60,233 nt of DNA from Nitrospirota bacterium (GCA_015233655.1 JADFXI010000004.1:1-60233); one strand, 5' to 3'. Shown: positions 24,880 through 34,137, counted from the first letter of the stretch. Notes: generated by a model from the letters alone, not told the origin. Numbers and translations: made by a program.

Positions 24880-25644
24880 TTATTTCTTCTTTAATGTCTC
24901 CTCTATTCCCAGTATGTATTTTGTATATTCGAAGCCGAATTTCATCAGTTCCAGTTCATCGCCGCTTATCTTGTCCAGCAGTGCTTTGTCGATGTCGAAT
25001 GTTTCGAGAAACCTGCTTTCGAACACAAACCTCCTGAACCGGTCCACATCATAGCAGGCCATGTAGAATGCCTTTTGTTTTTTCTCGTCAAGCTCGCATC
25101 CGGGAAGGTTTCTTCTGAAAAGTATCTCCTTCCATCCCCTGTTCATATCATCATAGATGTCGACGCCCTGGTCTTCCCGCCAGCTTTTCACGGTCCATTC
25201 CACGTCCTCCTTATAACCCAGGCAGTGCTCTTCTTTTACAAAGAAGTAGAATTCCTCGGTGACGGCCACGTTGATATTCTCGTCCATTTTTTTCAGTGAC
25301 GCCTGCCCTAAAGGATAGTACCTGCAGTTGGCAGGCCTGTCCGAGTAGATGGTGCAACCCTCAGGGCTAACGAATGGACAGCTCCGGCCGGCATCTTCAT
25401 TCATTTTCAGGAACACGAATGGGTGAGAGGTCTTTTCATCAATCTCGATTAATACGTGGCGGTCCAGAAACTCTCCGGATGAGAGCCCCAGCTTTTTCTT
25501 CAGTCTGATAATATCGTATGGGGTGAGCAGGATGTCGATATTGCTGCAGCATTTGGTAAAGCAACCAATACTTTTATAACATTTGAAGCTGAACCTGGAA
25601 TTAAGGGTCAGCTGAACAGGGTCCACTGATTTCATGCTTAACAT
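24880..25644 (-). CDS. YkgJ-family cysteine cluster protein
   Basis: The conserved cysteines of this group are in CYKSIGCFTKCC (near residue 22-33) and in SCPFVSPEGCTIYSDRPANCRYYP (about 90-112). They probably bind zinc or an iron-sulphur cluster. The activity of the family is not established. The ATG at 25644 is preferred because GGAGG lies 6 bases upstream; the longer reading begins with a TTG that contains the ribosome site in its coding part. The C-terminal half is helical and charged. The start region is 60 bases from the porin-like gene, with no detectable link. Confidence 0.82.
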   Translation of the reverse strand: MLSMKSVDPVQLTLNSRFSFKCYKSIGCFTKCCSNIDILLTPYDIIRLKKKLGLSSGEFLDRHVLIEIDEKTSHPFVFLKMNEDAGRSCPFVSPEGCTIYSDRPANCRYYPLGQASLKKMDENINVAVTEEFYFFVKEEHCLGYKEDVEWTVKSWREDQGVDIYDDMNRGWKEILFRRNLPGCELDEKKQKAFYMACYDVDRFRRFVFESRFLETFDIDKALLDKISGDELELMKFGFEYTKYILGIEETLKKK

Positions 25645-25704
25645 AGTTTCCTCCAAAGGTTAATTACCTATTTTAACATGGAGGCCCCCCTGAACGTATT
25701 GGTT

Positions 25705-27387
25705 CTATAGTTTCTGGGGCTTCAATTTTGTCTTCGCAAAATTGAACTGGAGCATGACATACCCGTAATTGATGTCCCTGCTGATACCGGAGGCGTGCTG
25801 GAAAAAGTCTCCGGTGAAGAAATGGTCATAGGCAGCAATAACCGAGAAATCATCACTGATCGAATAGGTCATGTTGAAATCTGTTTCCAGTCCGATGTTT
25901 CTGCTGAAACCATATTCTACGCTATTGGCCAGGAAGTAGTGTCCGGTTGCGGAAAAATTCAGTTGCTTTGTTATATCTATCCCCCATCCCAGGGTAAAGA
26001 CATTCAGCCCGCTGGCATGATGACCGGCAACATTGGTCCCTGAGAGATCGCCGACAACATGCATGTCGCCTACGAGTGATGTGTCGTTGTCAGGGTTACG
26101 GAATTCCCTGTTGAACTTCACTCCGTTCGCAGCATTCCTGTTGCCGGAGCCTATGGCATAACTTTCGAAGAACTTGTTGTGGTACCCCGCCAGTGTCGCC
26201 TCTTCAGTAAGGTCCACATGGCCGCCGTATGCTCCTATGCCGTCATTAAGACCGGTCAGGGGGTTGAGCACCTGTCCGGACTCAAATACCGGTTCAAGCT
26301 CCAGAGTGACCGGACCAAACTTTGTCGTGCCCCTGAGTCCCCAGATGTCGAGGTGCTCGCCGGCATTATGGTCTGCAGACCCGGTGTCTCTGAAAGCGTA
26401 TGCCTCAATAGCGTTGCCTTCTGAAAAGGCATAAGTCGCATAACCGCCTGCAAGGTTTCCCTGAAGCCCGTTAGAAAAAGGTGTTGCGTATCTGCCGCCC
26501 AACAAATCGATTGTGAGCGGCCCGATAGGCTGGACCCTAAGCCTTGCTGCGTCGAAAGACAGACCACTGAAGAATGAATTTGACCCGAGGATGAAAGTGC
26601 TGCCATAAGTGAATTCCTGCCTTCCGCCCTTTAGGGCCAGCCAATCCTTCCCCGGTATCTTGGCCTCCACAAAGCCCTGATAAAGAGAGAACTTGCCGGT
26701 ATCGCGGCTGCCGCCCAGGAAGCCGTAACCCTGGCCCTCCAGGTGGATATCTAGGTAGTCAGTGGGGCTCCAGTATGCATAAGGCTTTATCCTGTATAAA
26801 AAGCGCCCCTCGCTATGCTCGGGAACATAGCTGAGATCTCTGAGTTTGAAATTACCGACTCCTTCACTCCTGATGAAACCATTGACTCCTAACCGGTACT
26901 CATAGCCCGGAACTTCGGGCGCTGCCAGGATTTTTTCTATTGTCTCCCTCCTGGTGGTGTAGGCATCATACCTGGACAATTCCTCCTTTAGCATCTCATG
27001 GAGAGCGGCTATGCGGTTGAGGTCCTCCCTTGGAATTGCTTCGGTCCCGCCTTTATCGTGTTGCTCTATGATCTTGTCGAGTATAGAGAGAAGACACTCA
27101 GCCAGTTCTCTTTTAGTGCAGGCGCAGGTCTTATCATCGAGAGCGCAGGGAAGCTTCTTTTCTGCAGCATATTTTTTCCCCAGTTCCTCAACTTCCCTGT
27201 AAGCCCAGTGCTCGGCACTTATTTTTTCAGGTATTTCCCGTGCATCAGACCCTCCGGGGTGTGTGTCGGCAGGGGACTCATCTTTTTTGCCCTCGTCTTC
27301 ATGTGCAAATGCCGTCCCGGTGAAGATTATTAATAAAAAAAACGCTATAAGCAGATTTTTGAAAAAGGACCTGTTCATTTTATTCAT
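25705..27387 (-). CDS. Porin-like outer membrane beta-barrel protein with N-terminal SLH-like segment
   Basis: A signal peptide (FFKNLLIAFFLLIIFTGTAFA) is followed by a charged segment, then an SLH-like motif (ISAEHWAYREVEELGKKYA). A helical region with a Cys-pair (CACTKRELAEC) follows, then from about residue 165 a long run of alternating strands to the final phenylalanine-rich end (GYVMLQFNFAKTKL). The barrel resembles alginate-export or OprB-type porins. The SLH-plus-barrel layout is common in outer membrane proteins of several anaerobic Gram-negative groups. The ribosome site GGGGAGGAA is very close to the first ATG; the next ATG three codons later is an alternative. The substrate is unknown. 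Confidence 0.8.
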   Translation of the reverse strand: MNKMNRSFFKNLLIAFFLLIIFTGTAFAHEDEGKKDESPADTHPGGSDAREIPEKISAEHWAYREVEELGKKYAAEKKLPCALDDKTCACTKRELAECLLSILDKIIEQHDKGGTEAIPREDLNRIAALHEMLKEELSRYDAYTTRRETIEKILAAPEVPGYEYRLGVNGFIRSEGVGNFKLRDLSYVPEHSEGRFLYRIKPYAYWSPTDYLDIHLEGQGYGFLGGSRDTGKFSLYQGFVEAKIPGKDWLALKGGRQEFTYGSTFILGSNSFFSGLSFDAARLRVQPIGPLTIDLLGGRYATPFSNGLQGNLAGGYATYAFSEGNAIEAYAFRDTGSADHNAGEHLDIWGLRGTTKFGPVTLELEPVFESGQVLNPLTGLNDGIGAYGGHVDLTEEATLAGYHNKFFESYAIGSGNRNAANGVKFNREFRNPDNDTSLVGDMHVVGDLSGTNVAGHHASGLNVFTLGWGIDITKQLNFSATGHYFLANSVEYGFSRNIGLETDFNMTYSISDDFSVIAAYDHFFTGDFFQHASGISRDINYGYVMLQFNFAKTKLKPQKL

Positions 27388-27400
27388 TTCCTCCCCGATG

Positions 27401-27949
27401 TTATTCGAGCCATTTGCCTATGCATACCTCGTCTATGAATTCGTTGCCGACACGTATTCTCTTAACTTTGGTGCATTCCTGTGAAAAACCGGCTTTTCTG
27501 AATAAGGTAAGGGAACGCTTATTTGTCGTAAAAACACTCGCTTCCAGTTTCTTGAACCCCTGCTCTCTTGCCCACTCCTCTGCATACTGCAACATCTTCA
27601 GGCCTATTCCAAAGCCGCGGAACTCTCCTTTGATATGCAACCCTATACCCAGGATATGGGACGTTTCAGGTCTGTACCCGCCGTCTGACTGGAGGGCCTC
27701 GAGGATTCCTATTACAGTGCTGTCAAACATTGCGACCAGGAGCAGATTGTTCTTGGTGTCCATCGCGGTGATATAATCTTTTTCAGACTCCACCCCTTTG
27801 CCGTATTGCTCCATCAAAACATAACTGCGCTCAGGAGAAAAGGACTTCAGAGTCTTGATAATTCCTTCAGAGTCCGCAGCCTCAGCGGGTCTCATCGCAA
27901 TTTCTTTGCCGTCTTTAATTGAGAATTTCCATTCTTTATCCATATCCAT
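27401..27949 (-). CDS. GNAT-family N-acetyltransferase
   Basis: The 182-residue protein has the GNAT fold: a central LLVAMFDSTVIGILEAL strand pair, then the acetyl-CoA binding loop in IKGEFRGFGIGLKMLQYAEEWAREQG (RGFGIG) and TTNKRSLTLFRKAGFSQE, the family's end motif. It may acetylate a small amine or protein amino group; the substrate cannot be read from the sequence. AAGGA lies close before the start. It lies 13 bases downstream of the porin-like gene's start region on the same strand, though not clearly in one operon. Confidence 0.85.
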   Translation of the reverse strand: MDMDKEWKFSIKDGKEIAMRPAEAADSEGIIKTLKSFSPERSYVLMEQYGKGVESEKDYITAMDTKNNLLLVAMFDSTVIGILEALQSDGGYRPETSHILGIGLHIKGEFRGFGIGLKMLQYAEEWAREQGFKKLEASVFTTNKRSLTLFRKAGFSQECTKVKRIRVGNEFIDEVCIGKWLE

Positions 27950-28006
27950 TCCTTATCCGAAGATTATACAGGAACAAAAAGGCAAAGTCATCACCGGTCC
28001 TGCTGT

Positions 28007-29176
28007 TCAGGTGGTGCGCAGCGCATCCACAATGTTCATACGTGAGGCCCTGATCGCAGGCAGCACACCTCCAATAAAACCCATAATAAGGGAAAAGGCA
28101 ATGGCCTGATAAATAATCTTAAATGTCAGGGAGAAAGAGAATGCCAGTTCTGCAAAAGTCTGAAAATTCATGGTAGAAATAGTAAGGAGTTGCATAAACG
28201 ACGCAAAGAAGAGGCCAACGCAGCCTCCAAGAAACCCGAGCAGCAGAGATTCCATGAGAAATGCTGCGAGTATATTTATACTTTGGAAGCCAAGGGACCT
28301 GAGTGTACCGATCTCATTCGTCCTGTTTGCAACAGCCGCATACATTGTTATCATCGCGCCGATTGTGGCCCCCATAGAAAATATGATGGTCAGCGAAAGC
28401 CCCAAAACCTTGAGAAACTTTGCCATGACCCTCGACTGCTCTTCGTAATAGGCATTTTCCCTGAAGGCCTCTGCAGTCATGCGCGGATCATCCGCTATGC
28501 GCGCCTTGATCCTATCGAATTCAGAGGCATCCCTCAGTTTGAAGATGACTGAAGAATATGCAGTCCTCCGGAACGCCTGCATCAGCTGGTCCACATCCCC
28601 CCATATTTCGGAATTAAAACCGCTATTGCCTGCATCGAATATGCCGACAACGGTCCAGTCCCTCATCCCGAAACGGAGCGTCTCCCCCAGTCCGCCTCCC
28701 TTAAACCGCCGGGCTATGCTCTGCCCTGACATTATTTCGGACAGCCCGGGCCTCGGCATGCGTCCAGCGACAATTTTTACCTGCGGTCTCAGCGAAAGCG
28801 AATTCCCCGTTATTCCCCTTATCACTACATTTGACGGTTTATTGCTGCCGCGTTTTGGAAGGTTAATCAGGACCACCATCTCTTTCGCGACCAGGGGCTG
28901 ACCGTTCACACCTATAATAATTTCCGGCTGGGCCTCAATAATGGATGCCGAGATTCGATCAACACCGCTCTGCACCTCGGAATTGGAGCCTTTTCGTATT
29001 ACGACAACATTATCGTATGATCCGGTCTGCACAAGGGTCTTCTTCAGACCCTCCGCAAGCATCAGTATGGAGGCGAAAACAAATACCACGAGCGCCATGC
29101 CCGCTATGGTAAGGACGGTAGTCAGTCTTCGCGTGAAAAGATTGCGAATGCTGTATGAAAAAGGGATTTGTCCCAT
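28007..29176 (-). CDS. ABC transporter permease, MacB/FtsX type (second permease)
   Basis: Membrane helices occur at the N-terminus (LTIAGMALVVFVFASILML) and in a C-terminal group of three (about 265-375), with a large periplasmic domain of about 200 residues between. This is the MacB/FtsX topology. The family motif GTLRSLGFQSINILAAFLMESLLLGFLGG is clear. It is encoded directly after the other permease (29177), so the two probably form a heterodimer with the ATPase. Start GTG/ATG is immediately after the previous stop. The system probably exports a small molecule, peptide or lipoprotein across the envelope with the adaptor protein. Confidence 0.88.
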   Translation of the reverse strand: MGQIPFSYSIRNLFTRRLTTVLTIAGMALVVFVFASILMLAEGLKKTLVQTGSYDNVVVIRKGSNSEVQSGVDRISASIIEAQPEIIIGVNGQPLVAKEMVVLINLPKRGSNKPSNVVIRGITGNSLSLRPQVKIVAGRMPRPGLSEIMSGQSIARRFKGGGLGETLRFGMRDWTVVGIFDAGNSGFNSEIWGDVDQLMQAFRRTAYSSVIFKLRDASEFDRIKARIADDPRMTAEAFRENAYYEEQSRVMAKFLKVLGLSLTIIFSMGATIGAMITMYAAVANRTNEIGTLRSLGFQSINILAAFLMESLLLGFLGGCVGLFFASFMQLLTISTMNFQTFAELAFSFSLTFKIIYQAIAFSLIMGFIGGVLPAIRASRMNIVDALRTT

Positions 29177-30334
29177 TCAGCCTATCCTTCTCAGTCCATC
29201 GGCTATGCGTATCTGTATCGCCCGCCATGCAGGCACAATGGCCGCAACCAGCCCCACCAGCACTGCGGCCCCAATATCCATATATATAGTCTCAGTCGCA
29301 ACATTGAAGCTGGGGAAATAGTTGTCCAGGGCCTGGCCGAAGGCCTTTGCCACGGGGAAAGTAGCGGCAACGCCTGCCGCACATCCTATCATGGCTATTA
29401 TCATGGATTCGCCAAATATCAGGACTGCCAGGTGCCGGGCGCTGAAGCCGAGCGTTTTCATTACCGCATATTCTCCAAACCGCTCACGGGCAGTCATGGC
29501 CATAGTATTGGCCATAACTGCCATGATTATGATGATTACCACGAAGGACACCATCTGGATCGCTATTACAATGGCCTCAGACATGGAGATAAAACCGAGT
29601 TGAAAGGCCTTTTCCGTCTCGGTCAATGTTTCCGCGAGCGAATTCCTGAACATCTTGTCGATAGACTGTGAAACCTCTGAAGCGAGGTTGGGGCTGGTCA
29701 CCCCTATAAAGTAAAACCCGACCTGGTCGGCCCTGTGTGGTGATGTTTTTTTAAGCCTTTCATTCAGGTAATCCCAATGGAGCAGGAAAAAGGTCTCATC
29801 AGTGCCTTTCTCCCTGCCGTGGTAAATTGCGCGCAGCACAAACTCCCAGGTCCCGGGGAAGATCGTTCCTTTCAGCGCAATCGTATCACCGATCTTCCAG
29901 TGGTATTTCTCGACAATTTTCCGCCCGGCGAGGGCGCCTTTCCGGTCGCGGATAAAAGCGGCTTGCTGGTCGTCAGGCACCAGGAACTCCGGCACCAGCG
30001 GCAGATAGTTTTTCGGGTCGACTGCGAAGTTGGGGAAAAAATGTTTTTCATCTATATAAATGCCGCCGAACCAGCAATCTCGGCTTACATATTTCACTCC
30101 GGGGACGTGACGTATCTTTTCTTCATACGACAAGGGTAGAAAGAAAACCAACGATATTGAGTTCCTTGTTATCAGCCGGGTAGCTGAAGAAGACTCAACA
30201 CCGGAATACCAGGTGCTTATGACTGTCCGCAGAAGGCCGAAGGCGAGTATAGCTATGGTGATTCCGGATATAGTCAGCCATGTGCGGAGTTTGTGGCGAA
30301 AAGCGTTTTTAAAAATGAGTTTCAGGATGAACAT
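29177..30334 (-). CDS. ABC transporter permease, MacB/FtsX type (first permease)
   Basis: The 385-residue protein has the same plan as its neighbour: N-terminal helix (TWLTISGITIAILAFGLLRTV), a long periplasmic domain, and three helices at the end (MAMTARERFGEYAVMKTLGFSARHLAVLIFGESMI, then GAAVLVGLVAAIVPAWRAI). The ARERFGEYAVMKTLGF stretch is the coupling motif of this family. It overlaps the ATPase gene by 26 bases, which shows translational coupling. Both permeases and their ATPase form a likely heteromeric MacAB-like exporter. Confidence 0.88.
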   Translation of the reverse strand: MFILKLIFKNAFRHKLRTWLTISGITIAILAFGLLRTVISTWYSGVESSSATRLITRNSISLVFFLPLSYEEKIRHVPGVKYVSRDCWFGGIYIDEKHFFPNFAVDPKNYLPLVPEFLVPDDQQAAFIRDRKGALAGRKIVEKYHWKIGDTIALKGTIFPGTWEFVLRAIYHGREKGTDETFFLLHWDYLNERLKKTSPHRADQVGFYFIGVTSPNLASEVSQSIDKMFRNSLAETLTETEKAFQLGFISMSEAIVIAIQMVSFVVIIIIMAVMANTMAMTARERFGEYAVMKTLGFSARHLAVLIFGESMIIAMIGCAAGVAATFPVAKAFGQALDNYFPSFNVATETIYMDIGAAVLVGLVAAIVPAWRAIQIRIADGLRRIG

Positions 30335-31013
30335 TCAAAACGCCTTTTTCAAGATGTTTTATTACATGCGCCTTTTCAGCGGCCCGCGGGTCGTGGGTCA
30401 CCATTACGATAGTCTTTCCTGACTCGGCATTGAGTCTTTCCATCAAGTCAAGTATCTCCCTGGCGGAGACGCGGTCCAGGTCCCCTGTCGGTTCGTCGGC
30501 GACAAGTATGACAGGGTCGGTTATTATCGCCCGGGCTATGGCGACACGCTGCTGCTGGCCGCCCGAGAGCTGCCCCGGATAGTGCTCCATCCTGTCGGCA
30601 AGCCCTACAATTGAGAGTGCGACATTAACGTGTTCGGCCCGCTCACGCCGGGAAAGTCCGGTCAGAAGAAGTGGGAGTTCAACATTCTCGAAGGCTGAAA
30701 GCACAGGGATCAGATTGTAAAACTGAAAGATGAACCCGACATTGTTGGCCCGCCAGTGGGCCAGTTCGCTTTCAGAAAGGGTCGTTATGTCTATACCGCC
30801 GATTATGATTGTACCGCTATCAGCCTTATCGATGCCTGCAATAAGGTTGAGCAGGGTGCTCTTGCCGGAACCGGACGGCCCCATAAGGGCCAGGAACTCG
30901 CCTTTCCCGATATCAAACGTCAACTTATTCAGCACAGGCACAATCTGTGAGCCTCTGCGGTACGACTTGCTCAGATTCCGTATTTCAACGATTGCCTGCG
31001 CCTCTGAATTCAT
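30309..31013 (-). CDS. ABC transporter ATP-binding protein, MacB/LolD type
   Basis: Walker A is GPSGSGKST (residues 40-48 approximately), the signature is LSGGQQQRVAIARAI and Walker B with its glutamate is VILVADEPTGDLD, followed by the H-loop in VMVTHDPRAA. The 234-residue size and close similarity to LolD/MacB ATPases place it with the two permeases that follow. The start sits directly at the end of the adaptor gene. The LolD-type similarity alone does not prove lipoprotein sorting, because the permeases do not have the LolC/LolE sequence that I would recognise. Confidence 0.93.
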   Translation of the reverse strand: MNSEAQAIVEIRNLSKSYRRGSQIVPVLNKLTFDIGKGEFLALMGPSGSGKSTLLNLIAGIDKADSGTIIIGGIDITTLSESELAHWRANNVGFIFQFYNLIPVLSAFENVELPLLLTGLSRRERAEHVNVALSIVGLADRMEHYPGQLSGGQQQRVAIARAIITDPVILVADEPTGDLDRVSAREILDLMERLNAESGKTIVMVTHDPRAAEKAHVIKHLEKGVLNVHPETHF

Positions 31014-32231
31014 TTATTTTTCGGCGACTTTTATTTTCGAACCGTTTTTTAACCCGGCAGGAGGAACAGCGACTATTTTATCTCCGGCCTGTACTCCTGC
31101 TGTTATCTCCAGCATATCACCCTTCCTGGCGCCAAGCGTTATCGGTGTCATTGCAGCACGGTTGCCCTTGACAAGAAAGACAACATTTTGGCCTGCTCGG
31201 TTTGCAACGGAGGCAGGGTTGAGGGCAGTAAACGGGGTCTGCTCATCCTTGCCGGCCGGCCTGGAGAGAAATGAAACTTTTGCGCTCATTTCAGGCAGTA
31301 TTCGGGCATCTTTATCAATAAAACGCACCTTTACCATAACGGTCCCTTTGCTCCGGTCGGCAGTGGGCACAATGGTACTCACCTCGCCCCGGAACCTGGC
31401 TTCAGGCAATGCATCAAGCTGGATCACGGATGGCTGTCCCATCCTGACCTGCTGAAGGTTTGACTCAGAGACATCGACCTCCACTTCGAGCGAACTCATG
31501 TCGGCAATGGTGACTACTGCAGCCTTGGCATTGACAGCAGCGCCTATGGGCGTAACAATATCCCCTACATCGGCGTCTTTTGTTAACACAACCGCATTAA
31601 AAGGCGCACGAACCAGAGTGTAGTCTATAGCAACGTTGGCCCCCTTCAGAGCGGCAACAGCCGCTTTTATAGACGCCTCGGCGCCTTCCACTGCCGCCTT
31701 TGCCTTCTTGTATCGCGCCTCGGCGGTATCATAATCAGCCTGGGCCACATAGCCTTTTGCAAGAAGGTCCTTCTCCCTTTTAAGAGCGATAGCAGCATCA
31801 TTTAATTCAGCACTGGCCTGTTCAAGGTTAGAGCGGGCAACATTCAGGTTGGCCGCTGCCTGGTTTTTCTGTGCAGAGACATCCTCGTTCTCAAGGCGCG
31901 CGATGACCTGCCCCTTTTTTACTACACTTCCTTCTGCGACTCCAAGCCATACCAGTGTGGCCGTGACCTTCGGAGCGACTGCGGCTTTGCGCTGGGCCAC
32001 GACATAGCCGCTCGCATTCAGGAGAGTAAAGGCCTGGGACGGATACATCTTTGACACTGTTACGCCATCCACCTCTAAGGCCGGAGTAAGCGCTCCCTGA
32101 AAGTAAAGAAACAGCAACACAACTAATAAGACCCCTGCCGCAACGAGTGGGACAGGTATTCTAACCCTGACATGCCTGGAGGCTTCAGCAGTCTTTGGTA
32201 TCTTCAACTTTGAAAGGTCTTCGTTCGCCAT
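31014..32231 (-). CDS. Periplasmic adaptor protein (MacA/HlyD family)
   Basis: One N-terminal membrane anchor (PLVAAGVLLVVLLFLYF, residues 28-44) precedes a lipoyl-like half (about 70-105 with KVTATLVWLGVAEGSVVKKGQVIARLEN). A coiled-coil hairpin follows (about 110-210, many Ala and Lys/Glu repeats such as AAANLNVARSNLEQASAEL), then the barrel and MP domains (VRAPFNAVVL, DVGDIVTPIG). This is the MacA-like adaptor that links the permease to an outer membrane channel. No TolC gene is nearby. It is the first gene of the export operon; no clear ribosome site is seen upstream of its ATG. Confidence 0.92.
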   Translation of the reverse strand: MANEDLSKLKIPKTAEASRHVRVRIPVPLVAAGVLLVVLLFLYFQGALTPALEVDGVTVSKMYPSQAFTLLNASGYVVAQRKAAVAPKVTATLVWLGVAEGSVVKKGQVIARLENEDVSAQKNQAAANLNVARSNLEQASAELNDAAIALKREKDLLAKGYVAQADYDTAEARYKKAKAAVEGAEASIKAAVAALKGANVAIDYTLVRAPFNAVVLTKDADVGDIVTPIGAAVNAKAAVVTIADMSSLEVEVDVSESNLQQVRMGQPSVIQLDALPEARFRGEVSTIVPTADRSKGTVMVKVRFIDKDARILPEMSAKVSFLSRPAGKDEQTPFTALNPASVANRAGQNVVFLVKGNRAAMTPITLGARKGDMLEITAGVQAGDKIVAVPPAGLKNGSKIKVAEK

Positions 32232-32364
32232 AAGGTTATATTATACTGTGCAAAACCCGGCGCGTCGAGGTTAAAGTGAACTTTCTAAATTCGGCGGGGT
32301 GTATTCAATGTTTTCCACTTCCAGCCGATAACTATAGTTAAGAAAGGACTCAAAGGAGTGGGCC

Positions 32365-32487
32365 ATGGAACGGCAGAAGAAAATTGAAATTATTTCAATC
32401 CTGATGGAAAGCGCCATGTATTTCGCCTTTACCCTGCAGGAACGACTCAAAATTGTAAATGGGCTTGTATTAAAGGCTAATTGGTAA
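32365..32487 (+). CDS. Possible 40-residue small protein
   Basis: A 41-codon open frame (MERQKKIEIISILMESAMYF to KANW) follows a good ribosome site (AAAGGAG, 32352-32358), seven bases from the ATG. The protein has an amphipathic helix-like sequence. It lies in a gap of about 490 bases between the adaptor gene and the sigma factor gene. No family is recognised. No other function is visible in the rest of that gap. Confidence 0.45.
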   Translation: MERQKKIEIISILMESAMYFAFTLQERLKIVNGLVLKANW

Positions 32488-32717
32488 CGCTAAGTTGCGC
32501 TTAGCCCAAAGCATCGACAAAAAGCGACACAATTACGGCTGCTGCGTCATCTTGATTTCCCCGCCGGCTTTTCTTACGCTCCGTTAATATTGTAACCTTT
32601 AATCTTCAGCTAACGACCTAAATTATTAGGCATGGGCTAGAAAGAAGTTGCTGGTTTACTTAACATTTCCTTTATAATACTACTGGAGAGATTGCGATTA
32701 AGACTATTGACGGCTCT

Positions 32718-33374
32718 ATGGACATGATATATCCCCTGATGTCTCATTTGGAAAAAGGAGAGCAGTGCATATTGGTTGAGGAATTAGACAGCGATATAAT
32801 CAAGAGAATTCTGAATGGCGATACAGATGATTTCGAGATTATTTTAAAGCGGTACCAGGCATACGTATTCAGCATTGTATCAAAGCATTTGCCGCCGGAA
32901 ACGGTCGAAGAAGGGGCCCATGAAATTTTTATTCGTATTTACAAGGCCCTGTCTTCATACAGAAATGAGTCGCCCCTTAAGTATTGGATCTCAAAAATAG
33001 CGACCAGATATTGTTATGATTTCTGGAGGGAAAGGTACAGATCAAAGGAGATTCCTATGGCTTCTTTGACTGAAGAGCACGGCCAATGGCTTGATGCCGT
33101 GGTAGCGGAACATTCCCAGCAATCTTTCGACAATGAAGAGGTGCTCAGGGAATCGAGAGAAGTGCTGGCGTGGGCCCTTGACCGGCTGACTGCCGAAGAA
33201 CGCATGGTCATCACATTGCTGTACATGGAGGAGTTGTCGGTAAAGGAGACCGCTGATTTACTGGGGTGGACTGTTGTCAATGTCAAGGTGAAGGCCCACC
33301 GTTCACGGAATAAGCTGCGCAAGTTAATCTCAGGGCTGCTGAAACAAAAGGAGGCGCAAAATGAAACGGCATGA
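32718..33374 (+). CDS. ECF-type RNA polymerase sigma factor
   Basis: Region 2 is visible around FEIILKRYQAYVFSIVSKHLPPETVEEGAHEIFIRIYKAL, and region 4 as LTAEERMVITLLYMEELSVKETADLLGWTVVNVKVKAHRSRNKLRKL. The first helix-turn-helix motif is there, so DNA binding is intact. The start is uncertain: the ATG at 32718 lacks a good ribosome site, while a TTG at 32772 has AAGGAG 11 bases upstream and would begin just before region 2, as in many ECF sigmas. The next gene overlaps its end by 14 bases. I infer a signal-responsive envelope regulon with its two downstream genes. Confidence 0.88.
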   Translation: MDMIYPLMSHLEKGEQCILVEELDSDIIKRILNGDTDDFEIILKRYQAYVFSIVSKHLPPETVEEGAHEIFIRIYKALSSYRNESPLKYWISKIATRYCYDFWRERYRSKEIPMASLTEEHGQWLDAVVAEHSQQSFDNEEVLRESREVLAWALDRLTAEERMVITLLYMEELSVKETADLLGWTVVNVKVKAHRSRNKLRKLISGLLKQKEAQNETA

Positions 33375-33684
33375 TGAAGAGATAACGCTCATTGAAAGGG
33401 CCTTGCGTTACGCCCACCGCAATAGACGGAAGTTTGAGGCGAGGCCCGAGTGGGAAAGAAACGTCATGTCGAACATTCGCAGCCTCCGTGCAATACCGTT
33501 ACAATCCGCCAAGACTGCATGGGAGGCCCCTGCGGTGTGGAGGACAGCGGCAGCGGTCAGCTTTTGCGCCCTTGTTATTCTGGTATCGTCTCTTATTTCT
33601 GACGCTGGAGCTGAATACGAGGCTGCTCGTTTTCTGATCGAGGACCCGGTGACATTTGTTTTTACGCAGCCGTTGTTTCCATAA
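33361..33684 (+). CDS. Small membrane protein, possible anti-sigma factor
   Basis: The 107-residue protein has a basic N-terminal half and one membrane helix (about 63-81, TAAAVSFCALVILVSSLIS). Its gene overlaps the sigma factor gene, and AAAGGAGG lies just upstream of its ATG. No zinc-binding anti-sigma motif (HxxxCxxC) is visible, so an anti-sigma role is inferred only from position and topology. The C-terminus, after the helix, would be periplasmic and could meet the Spy-like protein encoded next. Confidence 0.6.
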   Translation: MKRHDEEITLIERALRYAHRNRRKFEARPEWERNVMSNIRSLRAIPLQSAKTAWEAPAVWRTAAAVSFCALVILVSSLISDAGAEYEAARFLIEDPVTFVFTQPLFP

Positions 33685-33735
33685 GAAAACAGGCAATTTG
33701 TTATTGTTTTTTTTATCAATGGCTATAAGGGGTGA

Positions 33736-34137
33736 ATGATGAAACAAATGAAGACGTGGCTGGTAATCATAGCCATATTTATTTCGGGGATTATTTTGGG
33801 TTCCGTCGGCACGGGCTTCTATATGAAGCACCGGATCGGCGGCATGTTCCACCAGGGCTTGCCTGCGGTGCGGAAGGTGGTAATGAAGAAACTCAATTCA
33901 GAACTGAACCTGACTCAGGACCAGCAGGACGAGGCCATGGAAATCGTAGAGGAGACGCAGTTTAAGCTCCTGCAGCTTAGAATGCAGTACCAGCCGCAGA
34001 TGGAAAAAATTATTGAAGGCGGTATCGCTGAACTTAAGACCAAACTCACCGCGGACCAGCAAAAGAAACTGGATGCGCTTTATGACAAAATAAAGAAACG
34101 GCGGCATTTTAATAGAGGCATGCAGGAAGGGAAGTGA
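33736..34137 (+). CDS. Spy/CnrX-like periplasmic sensor or chaperone
   Basis: The protein of about 133 residues has an N-terminal membrane anchor or signal (LVIIAIFISGIILGSVGTGFY), then a mostly helical periplasmic part: LTQDQQDEAMEIVEETQFKLLQLRMQYQPQMEKIIE and KLTADQQKKLDALYDK. This repeated LTxxQ helix pattern is typical of Spy/CpxP and the CnrX/ZraP group. A second ATG three bases downstream (33739) is equally possible. Given the sigma factor and single-pass protein before it, the trio resembles the CnrYXH layout, in which X senses metal in the periplasm and Y holds the sigma factor H. This is inference. Confidence 0.75.
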   Translation: MMKQMKTWLVIIAIFISGIILGSVGTGFYMKHRIGGMFHQGLPAVRKVVMKKLNSELNLTQDQQDEAMEIVEETQFKLLQLRMQYQPQMEKIIEGGIAELKTKLTADQQKKLDALYDKIKKRRHFNRGMQEGK

